64,000 bases of DNA from an uncultured Atopobiaceae bacterium (GCA_944321515.1 CALULO010000008.1:1-64000); one strand, 5' to 3'; counted from the first letter of the stretch, positions 8,841-18,145 are shown. The notes: generated by a model from the letters alone, not told the origin. Translations and numbers: made by a program.

Positions 8841-10475
8841 ATGACCATCGTCGACATGCTGCGCGAGAACGCCCGCCGCTACCCGTCCGAGGTGGCGCTC
8901 GTTGAGGTCAACCCCGAGCGCCGCGAGAACCGCCACATCACCTGGCGCGACTACGAACTTGTCGAGACCACCGACGAGGAGCCGTTCCGCCGCGAGATGA
9001 CGTGGCAGGTCTTTGACGAGAAGGCCAACCGCTTTGCCAACCTGCTGCTCTCCCGCGGCATCCGGCGGGACGACAAGGTGGCCATCCTGCTCTACAACTG
9101 CATCGAGTGGCTGCCCCTCTACTTCGGCGCCCTCAAGAGCGGCGCCACGGTGGTGCCGCTGAACTTCCGCTACTCCGCCGACGAGATCGAGTACTGCGTC
9201 GAGAAGGCGGACGTGGACATCCTCGTCTTCGGCCCGGAGTTCATCGGGCGCGTGGAGGAGATCATCGACCGCATCCAGCCCGGGAGGCTCGTCTTCTTCG
9301 TGGGCGACGACTGCCCCACCTGGGCGGAGTCCTACCGCGAGCTCGCGAGCCTGTGCTCCTCGGCGGACCCGAACGTCCCGCTCTCCGAGGACGACGACGC
9401 AGCCATCTACTTCTCAAGCGGCACCACGGGCTTCCCCAAGGCGATCCTGCACCGCCACCGGAGCCTCACCCAGGCCGCCCAGATGGAGCAGGTCCACCAC
9501 CGCCAGACCCACGACGACGTCTTCCTCTGCATCCCGCCGCTCTACCACACCGGCGCCTGCATGCACTGGCTCGGCAGCCTCATCACGGGCAGCCGCGGGG
9601 TGTTGCTGCGGGGGGTCTCCCCCAAGACGGTGCTGGAGACGGTCTCCACCGAGCGCTGCACCATCGTGTGGCTGCTCGTGCCGTGGGCGCAGGACATCCT
9701 CGTAGCGATCGAGGACGGCTCGGTCCGCCTCAAGGACTACCACCTGGACCAGTGGCGCCTCATGCACATCGGCGCGCAGCCCGTGCCGGCGAGCCTCATC
9801 CGCCGCTGGCGCGAGGTCTTCCCCAACCACGCCTACGACACCAACTACGGCCTCTCGGAGTCCATGGGCCCCGGATGCGTGCACCTTGGGATGGAGAACG
9901 TCGACCACGTGGGCGCCATCGGCGTCCCCGGGTACCGCTGGGAGTGCCGCGTGGTCTCGGAGGACGGCAGGGACGTGGAGGACGGCGAGGTCGGCGAGCT
10001 CTGCGTGCGCGGGCCCGGCCTCATGGAGTGCTACTACAAGGACCCCGAGGCCACCGCGGAGACGCTCGTGGACGGGTGGCTGCACACCGGGGACATGGCG
10101 CGCCGGGACGAGGACGGCTTCCTCTGGCTCGTCGACCGCAAGAAGGACGTCATCATCACCGGCGGCGAGAACCTCTACCCGGTGCAGATCGAGGACTACC
10201 TGATGGGGCACCCCGCCATCAAGGACGTGGCCGTGATCGGCCTCCCCGACGAGCGCCTCGGGGAGATCGCCTGCGCGGTGGTCCAGCCCAAGGAGGACGC
10301 CAAGCTCACCGAGGAGGACGTGGCGCGGTTCTGCAAGGGGCTGCCGCGCTACAAGCGCCCTCGCAAGATAATCTTCGCGCCCGTGCCGAGAAACCCCACG
10401 GGCAAGATCGAGAAGCCGGCGCTGCGCGCAAAGTACGGGGCAGAGGGCCTCGTGGCGCGCGAGTCGGAACAGTAG
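8841..10475 (+). CDS. Acyl/aryl-CoA ligase (AMP-forming)
   Basis: Activates a carboxylic acid to its CoA thioester through an acyl-adenylate. 544 residues. P-loop FSSGTTGFPK at 191-200, YGLSE in the acyl-site region, the hinge GWLHTGDMARRDEDGF, DRKKDVIITGGENLYP, and catalytic Lys522 in NPTGKIEK. AGGAAGG precedes ATG 8841. It lies 43 bp upstream of iorAB. The natural reading is that it interconverts an aryl-acetate and its CoA ester in aromatic amino-acid fermentation, but medium-chain fatty acids are an alternative. Confidence 0.88.
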   Translation: MTIVDMLRENARRYPSEVALVEVNPERRENRHITWRDYELVETTDEEPFRREMTWQVFDEKANRFANLLLSRGIRRDDKVAILLYNCIEWLPLYFGALKSGATVVPLNFRYSADEIEYCVEKADVDILVFGPEFIGRVEEIIDRIQPGRLVFFVGDDCPTWAESYRELASLCSSADPNVPLSEDDDAAIYFSSGTTGFPKAILHRHRSLTQAAQMEQVHHRQTHDDVFLCIPPLYHTGACMHWLGSLITGSRGVLLRGVSPKTVLETVSTERCTIVWLLVPWAQDILVAIEDGSVRLKDYHLDQWRLMHIGAQPVPASLIRRWREVFPNHAYDTNYGLSESMGPGCVHLGMENVDHVGAIGVPGYRWECRVVSEDGRDVEDGEVGELCVRGPGLMECYYKDPEATAETLVDGWLHTGDMARRDEDGFLWLVDRKKDVIITGGENLYPVQIEDYLMGHPAIKDVAVIGLPDERLGEIACAVVQPKEDAKLTEEDVARFCKGLPRYKRPRKIIFAPVPRNPTGKIEKPALRAKYGAEGLVARESEQ

Positions 10476-10518
10476 CCCCACCCACCCCGCCCGAACCGTC
10501 ACGCTGGAGAGGAGCAAC

Positions 10519-12288
10519 ATGGACAAGCACCTCATGTCCGGAAACGAGGCCATAGCCCAGGGAGCCTGGGAGGTCGGCTGCGCCGTGGGCGTAGGCTACC
10601 CCGGCACGCCCTCCACGGAGACCCTCGAGGCCCTCGTTCGCAAGGAGGACGTCTACTGCGAGTGGGCCCCCAACGAGAAGGTCGCCCTCGAGGTAGGCCT
10701 CGGCGCCGCCATCGGCGGGGCCCGGTCGCTCGTCACGATGAAGCACGTGGGCGTCAACGTCGCGGCCGACCCGCTGATGAGCGCCTGCAACACGGGGGTG
10801 AACGCCGGCCTCGTCCTTCTCGCCGCCGACGACCCGTCCTGCTACTCGTCCCAGAACGAGCAGGACTCCCGCTTCTACGCCGCCTTCGCCCGGATCCCGT
10901 GCCTCTCGGCCGCGGACTCCGCCGAGTGCTACGAGATGACGCGCGCAGCCTTCGAGCTCTCCGAGCGCTTCGACACGCCGGTCATGCTCCACGAGACCAT
11001 GCGCATCGCGCACACCCGCACGCTCGTGACGCCCGCCGGCGAGCGCGAGGACGTGGGGCCGCGCCCCTACGAGGACAACATCGGCAAGTACGTCATGATG
11101 CCCGCCAACGCCGTGCGCCGCCGCGCCGCGGTGGACGAGCGCACCGCCGAGCTCGAGGCGTTTGCCGAGACCTGCCCCTTCAACCGCGTGGAGCGCAGGG
11201 GCGAGAAGGTCGGCGTCATCTGCTCCGGCGCCGTCTACCAGCACGTCCGCGAGGCGCTGCCGGACGCGAGCACCTTCAAGCTGGGCCTCGTCTGGCCGCT
11301 GCCCGCCAAGGCGCTGGCCGAGTTCGCCGGCTCCGTGGAGCGCTGCTACGTCGTCGAGGAGGCGAGCGACTACCTGAGCCTGCACGTCCGCGCCCTCGGC
11401 GTCGCGCTGGACGTGCCGCCCGCCGGGGCGCTGCCGCCCGCCGGCGAGCTCAACCCCGCCAAGATCCGCGCCGCCTTCGGGCTGGACGCCCCGGCGCACC
11501 TCCCCGCCGCCACCGACCTGCCGCCGCGCCCGCCGGCGTTCTGCCCGGGCTGCCCGCACCGCCTGGTCTTCTGCGAGCTGCGCCGCATCAAGGCCATCGT
11601 CACCGGTGACATCGGCTGCTACACGCTCGGCGCGGTCGCACCCTACGGCGCGTGCCACACGGTCATCGACATGGGCGCCTCCCTCTCGATGGCGCACGGC
11701 ATGGAGCTCGCGGGCACGCCCGAGCGCACGGGGCGCCCCGTCGTCGGCGTGATCGGGGACTCCACCTTCGCCCACTCCGGCATCACGAGCCTGCTCGGCA
11801 CCGTCTACAACGGCGGCACGGGCACCCTCTGCATCCTCGACAACCGCACCACGGCCATGACCGGCACGCAGGGCAACCCCGTGAACGGCGTCACCCTCAC
11901 GGACTCCGGCCACGGCGTGGGCCCGCTCGACGCCCCCACCGGCAAGGCGCTCGACCTGCCCGCCCTGATCCGCGCGATGGGCGTGGAGGACGTCGTGGAG
12001 GTCGACGCGCAGGACCTGCAGGCCATCCGCTCCGCGCTCAAGGCCGCCGTGGCGGCCGCGGACCGGCTCTCCGTCATCGTGTTCAAGGCCCCCTGCCGAC
12101 TGGTGGACCGCAGCCGCGGCAAGATGCCCACCATCCGCAACTGCCGCGCGTGCGGCCAGTGCCTCAAGATCGGCTGCCCGGCGCTCGGGCGCGCCAAGGA
12201 CGGCACCGCCGCCATCGACCCCACCCAGTGCATCGGGTGCGACCAGTGCGTCCAGTCCTGCCCGTTCCACTGCATCACGAAGGAGTAG
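10519..12288 (+). CDS. iorA: Indolepyruvate:ferredoxin oxidoreductase, alpha subunit
   Basis: With IorB it oxidatively decarboxylates aryl-pyruvates (from Trp, Phe, Tyr) to aryl-acetyl-CoA, reducing ferredoxin. 589 residues: N-terminal pyrimidine-binding half (SGNEAIAQGAWEVG, GYPGTPSTE), TPP-binding half with CPGCPHR and GDIGCYTLG, and two [4Fe-4S] motifs at the C-terminus (CRACGQCLKIGCP and CIGCDQCVQSCP). GGAGAGGAG precedes the ATG. The stop region supplies the ribosome site of iorB. Confidence 0.95.
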   Translation: MDKHLMSGNEAIAQGAWEVGCAVGVGYPGTPSTETLEALVRKEDVYCEWAPNEKVALEVGLGAAIGGARSLVTMKHVGVNVAADPLMSACNTGVNAGLVLLAADDPSCYSSQNEQDSRFYAAFARIPCLSAADSAECYEMTRAAFELSERFDTPVMLHETMRIAHTRTLVTPAGEREDVGPRPYEDNIGKYVMMPANAVRRRAAVDERTAELEAFAETCPFNRVERRGEKVGVICSGAVYQHVREALPDASTFKLGLVWPLPAKALAEFAGSVERCYVVEEASDYLSLHVRALGVALDVPPAGALPPAGELNPAKIRAAFGLDAPAHLPAATDLPPRPPAFCPGCPHRLVFCELRRIKAIVTGDIGCYTLGAVAPYGACHTVIDMGASLSMAHGMELAGTPERTGRPVVGVIGDSTFAHSGITSLLGTVYNGGTGTLCILDNRTTAMTGTQGNPVNGVTLTDSGHGVGPLDAPTGKALDLPALIRAMGVEDVVEVDAQDLQAIRSALKAAVAAADRLSVIVFKAPCRLVDRSRGKMPTIRNCRACGQCLKIGCPALGRAKDGTAAIDPTQCIGCDQCVQSCPFHCITKE

Positions 12289-12292
12289 CGCC

Positions 12293-12970
12293 ATGACCAG
12301 CGAGAAGAACGCGGCCGTCGAGGCCGCCACCAAGGCGGGCGGCGCCGAGGGCGCCTCCGGGGCCGCCGGCTCCGCCGCCATCGACGGCACCAAGACCATC
12401 CTGCTGGTGGGCGTGGGCGGCCAGGGCACGATCCTTGCCGGCAAGCTCCTCGCCGAGGTGGCCGCCGAGGCCGGGCTTGACGTCAAGGTGTCCGAGATCC
12501 ACGGCATGAGTCAGCGCGGCGGCTCGGTGAGCACGGTCATCCGAGTGGGAGAGCACGTCTCCACGATGGTCTGCGACGAGGGCCAGGCCGACGTGATCGT
12601 GGCCTTCGAGGCCGTTGAGGCCCTGCGCGCGCAGCACTACCTGGCCGAGGGCGGCCGCATGTTCGTCAACGACGAGCAGATCACCCCCGTCTCGGTCAAC
12701 ATCGGCAACGCCAAGATGCCCGAGCGCGTGGGCGCTCGCCTGTCCGAGATGGGGGCCCACCTGCTTGACGCCGGCGTGATCGCGCGCGGGCTCGGCTCGC
12801 CGAAGTCCACCAACGTGGTGCTCGTGGGGGCGCTCTCCACGGCGCTCCCCTTTGACGTGGAGCTCTGGCGCGAGGCGGTCCGGCGCTGCGTGCCCGCCAA
12901 GACGGTGGAGGCCAACCTCGCCGCCTTCGACGCCGGTCGCGACGCCGCCCTGCGCGGCGAGGCCCGCTAG
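12293..12970 (+). CDS. iorB: Indolepyruvate:ferredoxin oxidoreductase, beta subunit
   Basis: Gamma-domain subunit of IOR. 225 residues with the typical VGVGGQGTILAGKLLAE and SEIHGMSQRGGSVSTVIR. The N-terminus carries about 30 extra Ala/Gly-rich residues starting MTSEKN before the domain. Starts 4 bp after iorA, with AAGGAG overlapping the iorA stop codon, so the two are coupled. The operon ends at the terminator at 13001. Confidence 0.94.
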   Translation: MTSEKNAAVEAATKAGGAEGASGAAGSAAIDGTKTILLVGVGGQGTILAGKLLAEVAAEAGLDVKVSEIHGMSQRGGSVSTVIRVGEHVSTMVCDEGQADVIVAFEAVEALRAQHYLAEGGRMFVNDEQITPVSVNIGNAKMPERVGARLSEMGAHLLDAGVIARGLGSPKSTNVVLVGALSTALPFDVELWREAVRRCVPAKTVEANLAAFDAGRDAALRGEAR

Positions 12971-13000
12971 CAGCTGAGGGGCGCCTCAAGCCACAAGGTG

Positions 13001-13039
13001 GCCCGCCGTCGCGCAGAGTCGCGACGGCGGGCCTTTTTC
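13001..13039 (+). terminator. Intrinsic terminator of the iorAB operon
   Basis: Perfect 13-bp stem GCCCGCCGTCGCG / CGCGACGGCGGGC with a 6-nt loop, followed by CTTTTTCG. The clearest rho-independent terminator in the window. An imperfect 12-mer copy (GTCCTTCTCGCC, 13108-13119) lies 70 bp further on. Confidence 0.95.
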
Positions 13040-13166
13040 GTCCTGGAATACGGCACAGGCCTCGACCGGGGCCTCCCGGCAGGGGCGCGGTACCAATCAG
13101 GCCGGAGGTCCTTCTCGCCCCGCAGGCCCTTCTTGCCGTCGGCGTCGGCGACGGCCCCTCTAGCCG

Positions 13167-13625
13167 CTAGTCCTCCGCGCGGACGCCGAGCTCCTCGCAG
13201 AGGATGCGCGCGGTCAGGCCGGCGGAGAGCTCGCAGAAGCTCCTGCACTGCGCCACGCGCTCGGGGCTGCCCCACTCCATGTTGCGCGTGAGGACGCGGC
13301 AACAGGTCACGTGCTTGCCGGTGCCGTCGCGGAAGGCGTCGTGCAGCTTGGCGACGAGCGGGCGGGCGCGCACCTTGTCCGCGGTCATGAAGCCGATGAA
13401 GGTCACGCCGCCGTTGAGCGCGCCGCACACGCAGCCTGAGCCGCCGATGCCCCGGCCCATGCCCGCCGCCGCGGCCACCGCGACCTCGCGCGGGAAGTCC
13501 GGCCGGAAGGCGTCCCAGAGCGCCGCGATGACCGACTCACCGCAGTTCATGTGCTCCGCGCCCGTCCGTGCGTTGAACTCCCCCGCCGCGGCGGAGACCT
13601 CCGATATGCTCACGCTTTCGTTCAT
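13167..13625 (-). CDS. C_GCAxxG_C_C family redox protein
   Basis: Small soluble cysteine-rich protein of the C_GCAxxG_C_C family, common in anaerobes and thought to bind a metal or act in redox chemistry; no defined reaction is known. 152 residues with Cys in MNCGES, the hallmark GCVCGALNGGV, HVTCCRVLT and QCRSFC. GAGGGGAG upstream fixes the ATG. Monocistronic and convergent with iorB. Confidence 0.88.
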   Translation of the reverse strand: MNESVSISEVSAAAGEFNARTGAEHMNCGESVIAALWDAFRPDFPREVAVAAAAGMGRGIGGSGCVCGALNGGVTFIGFMTADKVRARPLVAKLHDAFRDGTGKHVTCCRVLTRNMEWGSPERVAQCRSFCELSAGLTARILCEELGVRAED

Positions 13626-13841
13626 GCCTCTCCCCTCTCGACTGTCGCCCCGTAATCATACGGTATCGGGGGCCGACGCCGCCCCGGCGCGCCCCACGTC
13701 ACCACGCGGACGCGCCGGGGCGCTGCCACGAGCCCGGGCGCCGCGCCCGCCACTGTCCCGGACGAGCGCCAAAACCGCGCCCGGGGTCGGGTGCCCAAAG
13801 CGCTACGCTAGGGCAGAACCACGACACGTCACGGAGGACCC

Positions 13842-14831
13842 ATGAAGCTCTTTGCCTTTGCCCTACGCCCCTACGACGAGCTCGGCTACCTCGATGCGCT
13901 CAGCCGAGAGCTCGGCTTTGACTACGACTGGACGGCCGACTACCCCACGCCGGAGAACGCCCGGCTCGCAGCCGGGGCCGACGCCGTCTCAATCATCACC
14001 AACCCGATGACGCCGGAGCTCCTCTCCGCCTACCACGACCTCGGCGTGCGCGGGCTGGCCACCCGCTCGATCGGCTACGACCACATCGACCTCGCCGCCG
14101 CGCGCAGGCTCGGCATCCGCGTGGCACACGCCGCCTACCCTCCCGAGGGCGTGGCGAACTACGCGATCATGCTCATGATGATGGCGCTGCGCAAGGTCAA
14201 GCTCATCGACCGCCTGGCCGAGGCGCAGGACTTCAGCCTCGCCGGCAAGATCGGCCGCGACCTCTCAAGCTGCACGGTGGGCGTCGTGGGGACCGGCAAG
14301 ATCGGGGCCACCGTGGTGCGCCACCTCCAGGGCTTCGGCTGCCGCGTCGTCGCGCACGACCCGTTCCCGCGCGCGGACCTCGTCGACCAGGGCCTCGTCA
14401 CCTACGTCGGCCTGGACGAGCTGCTCGCCGAGTCGGACGCGGTCACGCTCCACGCCCCGGGCCTCCCGGAGAACCGCCACATGATAGGGGCCGACGAGCT
14501 CGCCCTCATGAAGCCCGGCGCCGTGCTCGTGAACGCGGCGCGCGGGATGCTCGTGGACACCGCGGCCCTGGTGGACGCGCTGGAGTCCGGGCACCTCGGC
14601 GGGGCGGCGATCGACACCATCGAGCACGAGTCTAATCTCTACTACCTCGACCACAGCCGCGACGTCCTGCCCAACCGCGACCGGGCGGTCCTCTCGGCGC
14701 TGCCGAACGTCATCGTCTCCCCGCACATGGCCTTCTACACGGCCGAGGACGTCGAGAACATGGTCCGCAGCTCCACGAGCGCCCTTCTCGCCTTCTCCCG
14801 CGGGGAGGACACGCCCTTCGAGGTCCGCTAG
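13842..14831 (+). CDS. D-2-hydroxyacid dehydrogenase (D-lactate type)
   Basis: NADH-dependent reduction of a 2-keto acid to the D-hydroxy acid. 329 residues. Rossmann motif GVVGTGKIG at 147-155; catalytic Arg234 (NAARG), Glu263 (IEHES) and His295 (SPHMAF). The insert NLYYLDHSRDVLPNRD is typical of fermentative D-lactate dehydrogenases and VanH. GGAGG lies 4 bases before the ATG. With iorAB nearby, aryl-lactate formation is also possible; pyruvate is the default substrate. Confidence 0.9.
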   Translation: MKLFAFALRPYDELGYLDALSRELGFDYDWTADYPTPENARLAAGADAVSIITNPMTPELLSAYHDLGVRGLATRSIGYDHIDLAAARRLGIRVAHAAYPPEGVANYAIMLMMMALRKVKLIDRLAEAQDFSLAGKIGRDLSSCTVGVVGTGKIGATVVRHLQGFGCRVVAHDPFPRADLVDQGLVTYVGLDELLAESDAVTLHAPGLPENRHMIGADELALMKPGAVLVNAARGMLVDTAALVDALESGHLGGAAIDTIEHESNLYYLDHSRDVLPNRDRAVLSALPNVIVSPHMAFYTAEDVENMVRSSTSALLAFSRGEDTPFEVR

Positions 14832-14837
14832 AGACGT

Positions 14838-14870
14838 CCGCCGCCGTCGGATGAGGACCGACGGCGGCGG
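14838..14870. terminator. Hairpin after the D-hydroxyacid dehydrogenase
   Basis: Perfect 13-bp stem CCGCCGCCGTCGG / CCGACGGCGGCGG with a 7-nt loop, 6 bp past the stop codon. It lies between converging genes and has only a weak T content afterwards, so it may act on both strands. Confidence 0.75.
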
Positions 14871-14904
14871 CGTTGGAGGAGTCAGACCTGAGGCGACGGG
14901 CGGG

Positions 14905-15456
14905 CTACTCCGCGTCCTCCTCGGCGGGGGCGTCGTCACGGCGCGGCTTGTGGCTGCGCTGCTCGACCTCCTCGGGCGTGAGGACGTCCTCGATGCGCAG
15001 GTTGACGCCCGCCACCTCGAGGCCCGTCATGCCGCTCACCTGCTTGACCACGGCGCGCTTGACGTCCTCGAAGACCTGGGGCGCGTACGCGCCGTACTCG
15101 ATGAGCACGGAGATGTTCACGCGAACCGCGCTCTCCGGCGTCACCTCGACGGTCACGCCCTTGGTGGAGTCGCTCGCGCCGAAGGCGTCCTGCACGCGGT
15201 TGAACCAGCTGCCCTTCATGCCCACCACGCCGGGGACGTCGTGCATGGCGATGGCCACGATCTTCTCGATGACGCCGTTGGAGAAGGTCAGCGAGTCCTC
15301 GGAGTCCACGTCCTCGTCGTCGGTGAGGGCCTCGATGTCCTGGCCGGCCTCGCCGGCCTCGGCCTCGGGGGCCGCCTTCTGGGCGACGGCGAGCTCGCCC
15401 GCGGACGGGGCCTCGGCGGCGGTGGTCTTGGCGGTCTCGGTGTCAGTCTTGCTCAT
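14905..15456 (-). CDS. Asp23/Gls24 family envelope stress protein
   Basis: 183 residues: an acidic Ala/Glu-rich N-terminal tail of about 50 residues, then the Asp23 fold (FSNGVIEKIVAIAMHDVPGV, VTVEVTPESAVRVNISVLIEYG), ending with a charged tail. In Gram-positives such proteins coat the inner face of the membrane by binding AmaP. It is last in the order AmaP, DUF2273, Asp23, which is the conserved operon. Confidence 0.92.
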   Translation of the reverse strand: MSKTDTETAKTTAAEAPSAGELAVAQKAAPEAEAGEAGQDIEALTDDEDVDSEDSLTFSNGVIEKIVAIAMHDVPGVVGMKGSWFNRVQDAFGASDSTKGVTVEVTPESAVRVNISVLIEYGAYAPQVFEDVKRAVVKQVSGMTGLEVAGVNLRIEDVLTPEEVEQRSHKPRRDDAPAEEDAE

Positions 15457-15496
15457 GTCCGCTCCTCGATGTCAGGGCGCCGCAGCGCCGCAGGTG

Positions 15497-15871
15497 CTAC
15501 TGGTTGCCGCGCGAGAAGAGCCGACGCAGCGCGTTGATGATCTTGGGGTCGCCGTCCACGAGCTGGCCCACGGCCACGCCCGCCAGGACGAGCACCGCGA
15601 TCACGAAGGCGTACCACGGCCCTATGGCTATGAGCACGAGCGCGGCGACAAGCCCCACCACGCCACCCCAGAAGGCGTTCTCGTTGCCGGGGAAGGTGGC
15701 GCCCACCCACGAGCGCACGCGGCTGCCGGCGCCGCGCAGGGCAGCACCCGCGTCGGCGTCGGCCTTGGGCGTGGCACCCGCCTTGGGGGCGGTGGCGTCG
15801 GCCTGGGCGCCCGGTGCCTTCTCGCCCTGCTCGACCTCGACCTTGGGCTTGCGGTCCTTCTCGTCTGCCAT
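15497..15871 (-). CDS. DUF2273-type small membrane protein
   Basis: 124 residues: charged N-terminal half (Lys/Ala/Glu-rich), two close membrane segments (about residues 63-100, containing GGVVGLVAALVLIAIGPWYA) and a basic end GDPKIINALRRLFSRGNQ. This matches the small DUF2273 partner found in Gls24/AmaP operons. The ATG at 15871 has GGGAGG at proper distance; a GTG 6 bases upstream is too close to it. Confidence 0.85.
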   Translation of the reverse strand: MADEKDRKPKVEVEQGEKAPGAQADATAPKAGATPKADADAGAALRGAGSRVRSWVGATFPGNENAFWGGVVGLVAALVLIAIGPWYAFVIAVLVLAGVAVGQLVDGDPKIINALRRLFSRGNQ

Positions 15872-15873
15872 CC

Positions 15874-16530
15874 TCACGCCTCCCTCTCAGCGTCGCGCGC
15901 GGGGCCCATCGAGACCGTGATCTCGCTCGTGGCGTCAGGCGCCGGTGCGCCCTCCGCGGGCGTGCCCTCGCTGTGCGCGAGGTCGGCCCCGTCGTCCTGG
16001 GTCGCCGTCAGCGTCACGGACTCCGGCTCCACGAACTCCAGGCTCACGTCCTCGACCTTGTCCCCGCACACGGCAGCCAGGCCGTCCACGAGCTCGGCGT
16101 GGAGCTCGGCGCCCTTGGCCACCACGTCCACGGTCTCGTGCGGGAGCACCCTGACGTGCACGCGCACGTGCCCGCGGGCCTTGGCGTCCACCCTCACGCG
16201 CGCCGCGGCGCAGGTGCCGTCCGCCTCCACGATGTGGGAGGCCTGCGCGGCGATGGCGTCGCGCGTGACGGAGATCACTCCCCCGTCCACCGTAGCGACC
16301 TCCACCGTGCGGACCGTGCGGCGCGCGAAGAGCGCGCGGCAGAGCAGCACCAACAGGCCGAACGCGCTCACGGCCAGGCACGCCAGGAGCGCGAGCGCGT
16401 AGGCCTCGACGTTGAGCAGCGCGGAGGCCGTGAGCGTCCACGGGCCGTACCACGTGAGCGCGAGCATCGCCAGCGCGCCGGCGTCCGCCAGCACGAAGAC
16501 GACCATGCACAGGCGCTTGATCCCACTCAT
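15874..16530 (-). CDS. amaP: AmaP-like alkaline-shock membrane anchor
   Basis: 218 residues: two N-terminal membrane helices (about 4-27 and 41-62), then an Asp23-like domain (VATVDGGVISVTRDAI, ARVRVDAKARGHVRVHVRV) and an acidic tail. Known AmaP proteins anchor Asp23 to the membrane. First gene of the operon; GGAG precedes ATG 16530, and the next gene follows 2 bp after its stop codon. Confidence 0.87.
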   Translation of the reverse strand: MSGIKRLCMVVFVLADAGALAMLALTWYGPWTLTASALLNVEAYALALLACLAVSAFGLLVLLCRALFARRTVRTVEVATVDGGVISVTRDAIAAQASHIVEADGTCAAARVRVDAKARGHVRVHVRVLPHETVDVVAKGAELHAELVDGLAAVCGDKVEDVSLEFVEPESVTLTATQDDGADLAHSEGTPAEGAPAPDATSEITVSMGPARDAEREA

Positions 16531-16578
16531 GCGAATCTCCAATCGAGCGTGGTGCCCTCTCGTGCGTTCGTCACGCCC

Positions 16579-18141
16579 CTAGGATACCCCTTGGCCCGGA
16601 CGGCTGCCCCCTGGGCGGCGAGAAGGACCGGGAATGGCCAGACGTGCGAAGACGGTCCCGAGCACCGCCGAGCTCACCGAGGCGAGCAGGATCGCGCACT
16701 TGGCCGCCACCGCGTTGGCCGGGTCCGAGAAGCCAAGACCCGTGATGAGGATGGACATGGTGAAGCCCACCCCTCCCATGAGGCCGACCGTGACCACCTG
16801 GGCCCAGTCCATGCCGCGCGGCAGGCGCGCAAACCCCAGGCGCACGAGCAGCCAGGTCACGAGGATGATGCCGATCGGCTTGCCGAGGACGGCGCCCAGG
16901 TAGACGCCGTGGGCGACCGGGCTCGTGAGGATGGCGCCGAAGTTCTCGCCCACGAGGTGGAGCTCCGCGTTGACGAACGCGAAGATCGGCAGCACGAGGA
17001 AGTTCACGAAGACGGACACGTAGCGCTCCATGCGCTCGAGCGGCGGGGTGACGTGGTGCATCACGCGCTCGACGCGCCAGGCGCCCTCGGTGAAGTCGTG
17101 CTGGCCGAGAACGTGGTGGGCATCGTCGTAGGTGTCGTCGAGGTCGTGGGCGCGACGGGAGAGCCAGCCCCCGAGCTCGGAGAGGCGCACGTCGGAGCGG
17201 CTCGGCAGCGCGAAGGCCAGGATGACGCCGGCCAGCGTGGCGTGGATGCCGGACTTGTAGAGGCACGCCCAGAGCACGAGGCCAACCACCACGTAGGGCG
17301 CCACGGAGTAGACGCGGGAGCGGTTGAGCGCCAGGAGCACGAGCGTGCACACGAGCGCCGCCGCGCACCACGCGGGGTCAGGGGCCTGGCCGTAGAAGAG
17401 CGCGATCACCACGATGGCCAGTATGTCGTCCGCGATGGCGAGCGTCTGGAAGAAGACCTTGGTCTCCGGCGAGACGCGGCGGCCCAGGAGCGAGACCACG
17501 CCCAGGGCGAAGGCGATGTCCGTGGCGATGGGCACCGCCCACCCGCGGGGCGCGCCGGCGTCCCCCGCGGCAAGGTTGAAGGCCAGGTAGATGAGGGCGG
17601 GCGCGCAGACCCCGCCCACCGCCGCGAGCATGGGGAGGGCGGCCTGACGCGGGCGCCGGAGCTGGCCGACGGTGGTCTCGTACTTGAGCTCGATGCCCAC
17701 GAGCAGGAAGAACACGGCCATGAGGAAGTCGTTCACGAAGGCCTCCACGGAGAGCGAGACCGTGAGCGGCCCGGCGCCCACCACGAGCGGCTGGGCAAGC
17801 AGCCACTCGATGCCCTCGAAGACCGGCGTGTTTGCCACCACGAGGGCCAGAAGCGCCGCGCCCACCATCACCGCGGCGGCCACGGTTCCGTTTGAGGTCA
17901 CGTGGGAGAGCGCGCTGCGGCGCTCCAGGCGGCGCACGACGGCGGGCTCGCCGAAGATGCTGGCGGGGGTGCCGGGAGCGTTGGCCCCCGCGCGGTCGTC
18001 GGGAGCCGCAGGGCCGCCGGGCGCCGCGGGGTTTCCGGTCACCGCGGGGTCGCCAGGCACCACGGGGTCGCCGGCCTTCGCGAGGTCATCGGTCATCACG
18101 GGGCCGCCATCCGTCGTGCGGCGAGTGTTCTTCTCAGACAT
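16579..18141 (-). CDS. nhaA: Na+/H+ antiporter NhaA with N-terminal extension
   Basis: Electrogenic exchange of external H+ for internal Na+. 520 residues. The core begins near residue 85 and shows ATDIAFALGV and the ion-site pair in LAIADDILAIVVIALFY, plus GGVGFTMSI near the end. The first 60 or so residues are an odd Pro/Gly/Asp-rich tail built from imperfect 6-residue units (PGDPAV, TGNPAA, PGGPAA) not found in E. coli NhaA. GGGAGGT fixes the start at MSEKN. It begins 4 bp after the DUF1836 gene, so the two form one transcript. Confidence 0.93.
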   Translation of the reverse strand: MSEKNTRRTTDGGPVMTDDLAKAGDPVVPGDPAVTGNPAAPGGPAAPDDRAGANAPGTPASIFGEPAVVRRLERRSALSHVTSNGTVAAAVMVGAALLALVVANTPVFEGIEWLLAQPLVVGAGPLTVSLSVEAFVNDFLMAVFFLLVGIELKYETTVGQLRRPRQAALPMLAAVGGVCAPALIYLAFNLAAGDAGAPRGWAVPIATDIAFALGVVSLLGRRVSPETKVFFQTLAIADDILAIVVIALFYGQAPDPAWCAAALVCTLVLLALNRSRVYSVAPYVVVGLVLWACLYKSGIHATLAGVILAFALPSRSDVRLSELGGWLSRRAHDLDDTYDDAHHVLGQHDFTEGAWRVERVMHHVTPPLERMERYVSVFVNFLVLPIFAFVNAELHLVGENFGAILTSPVAHGVYLGAVLGKPIGIILVTWLLVRLGFARLPRGMDWAQVVTVGLMGGVGFTMSILITGLGFSDPANAVAAKCAILLASVSSAVLGTVFARLAIPGPSRRPGGSRPGQGVS

Positions 18142-18145
18142 GCCG

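Noticed and set aside
10306..12507. Long open frame antisense to iorA (733 codons)
   Set aside because: Composition is the Arg/His/Gly/Val pattern of a shadow frame in high-G+C DNA. The plus strand encodes a full IorA.
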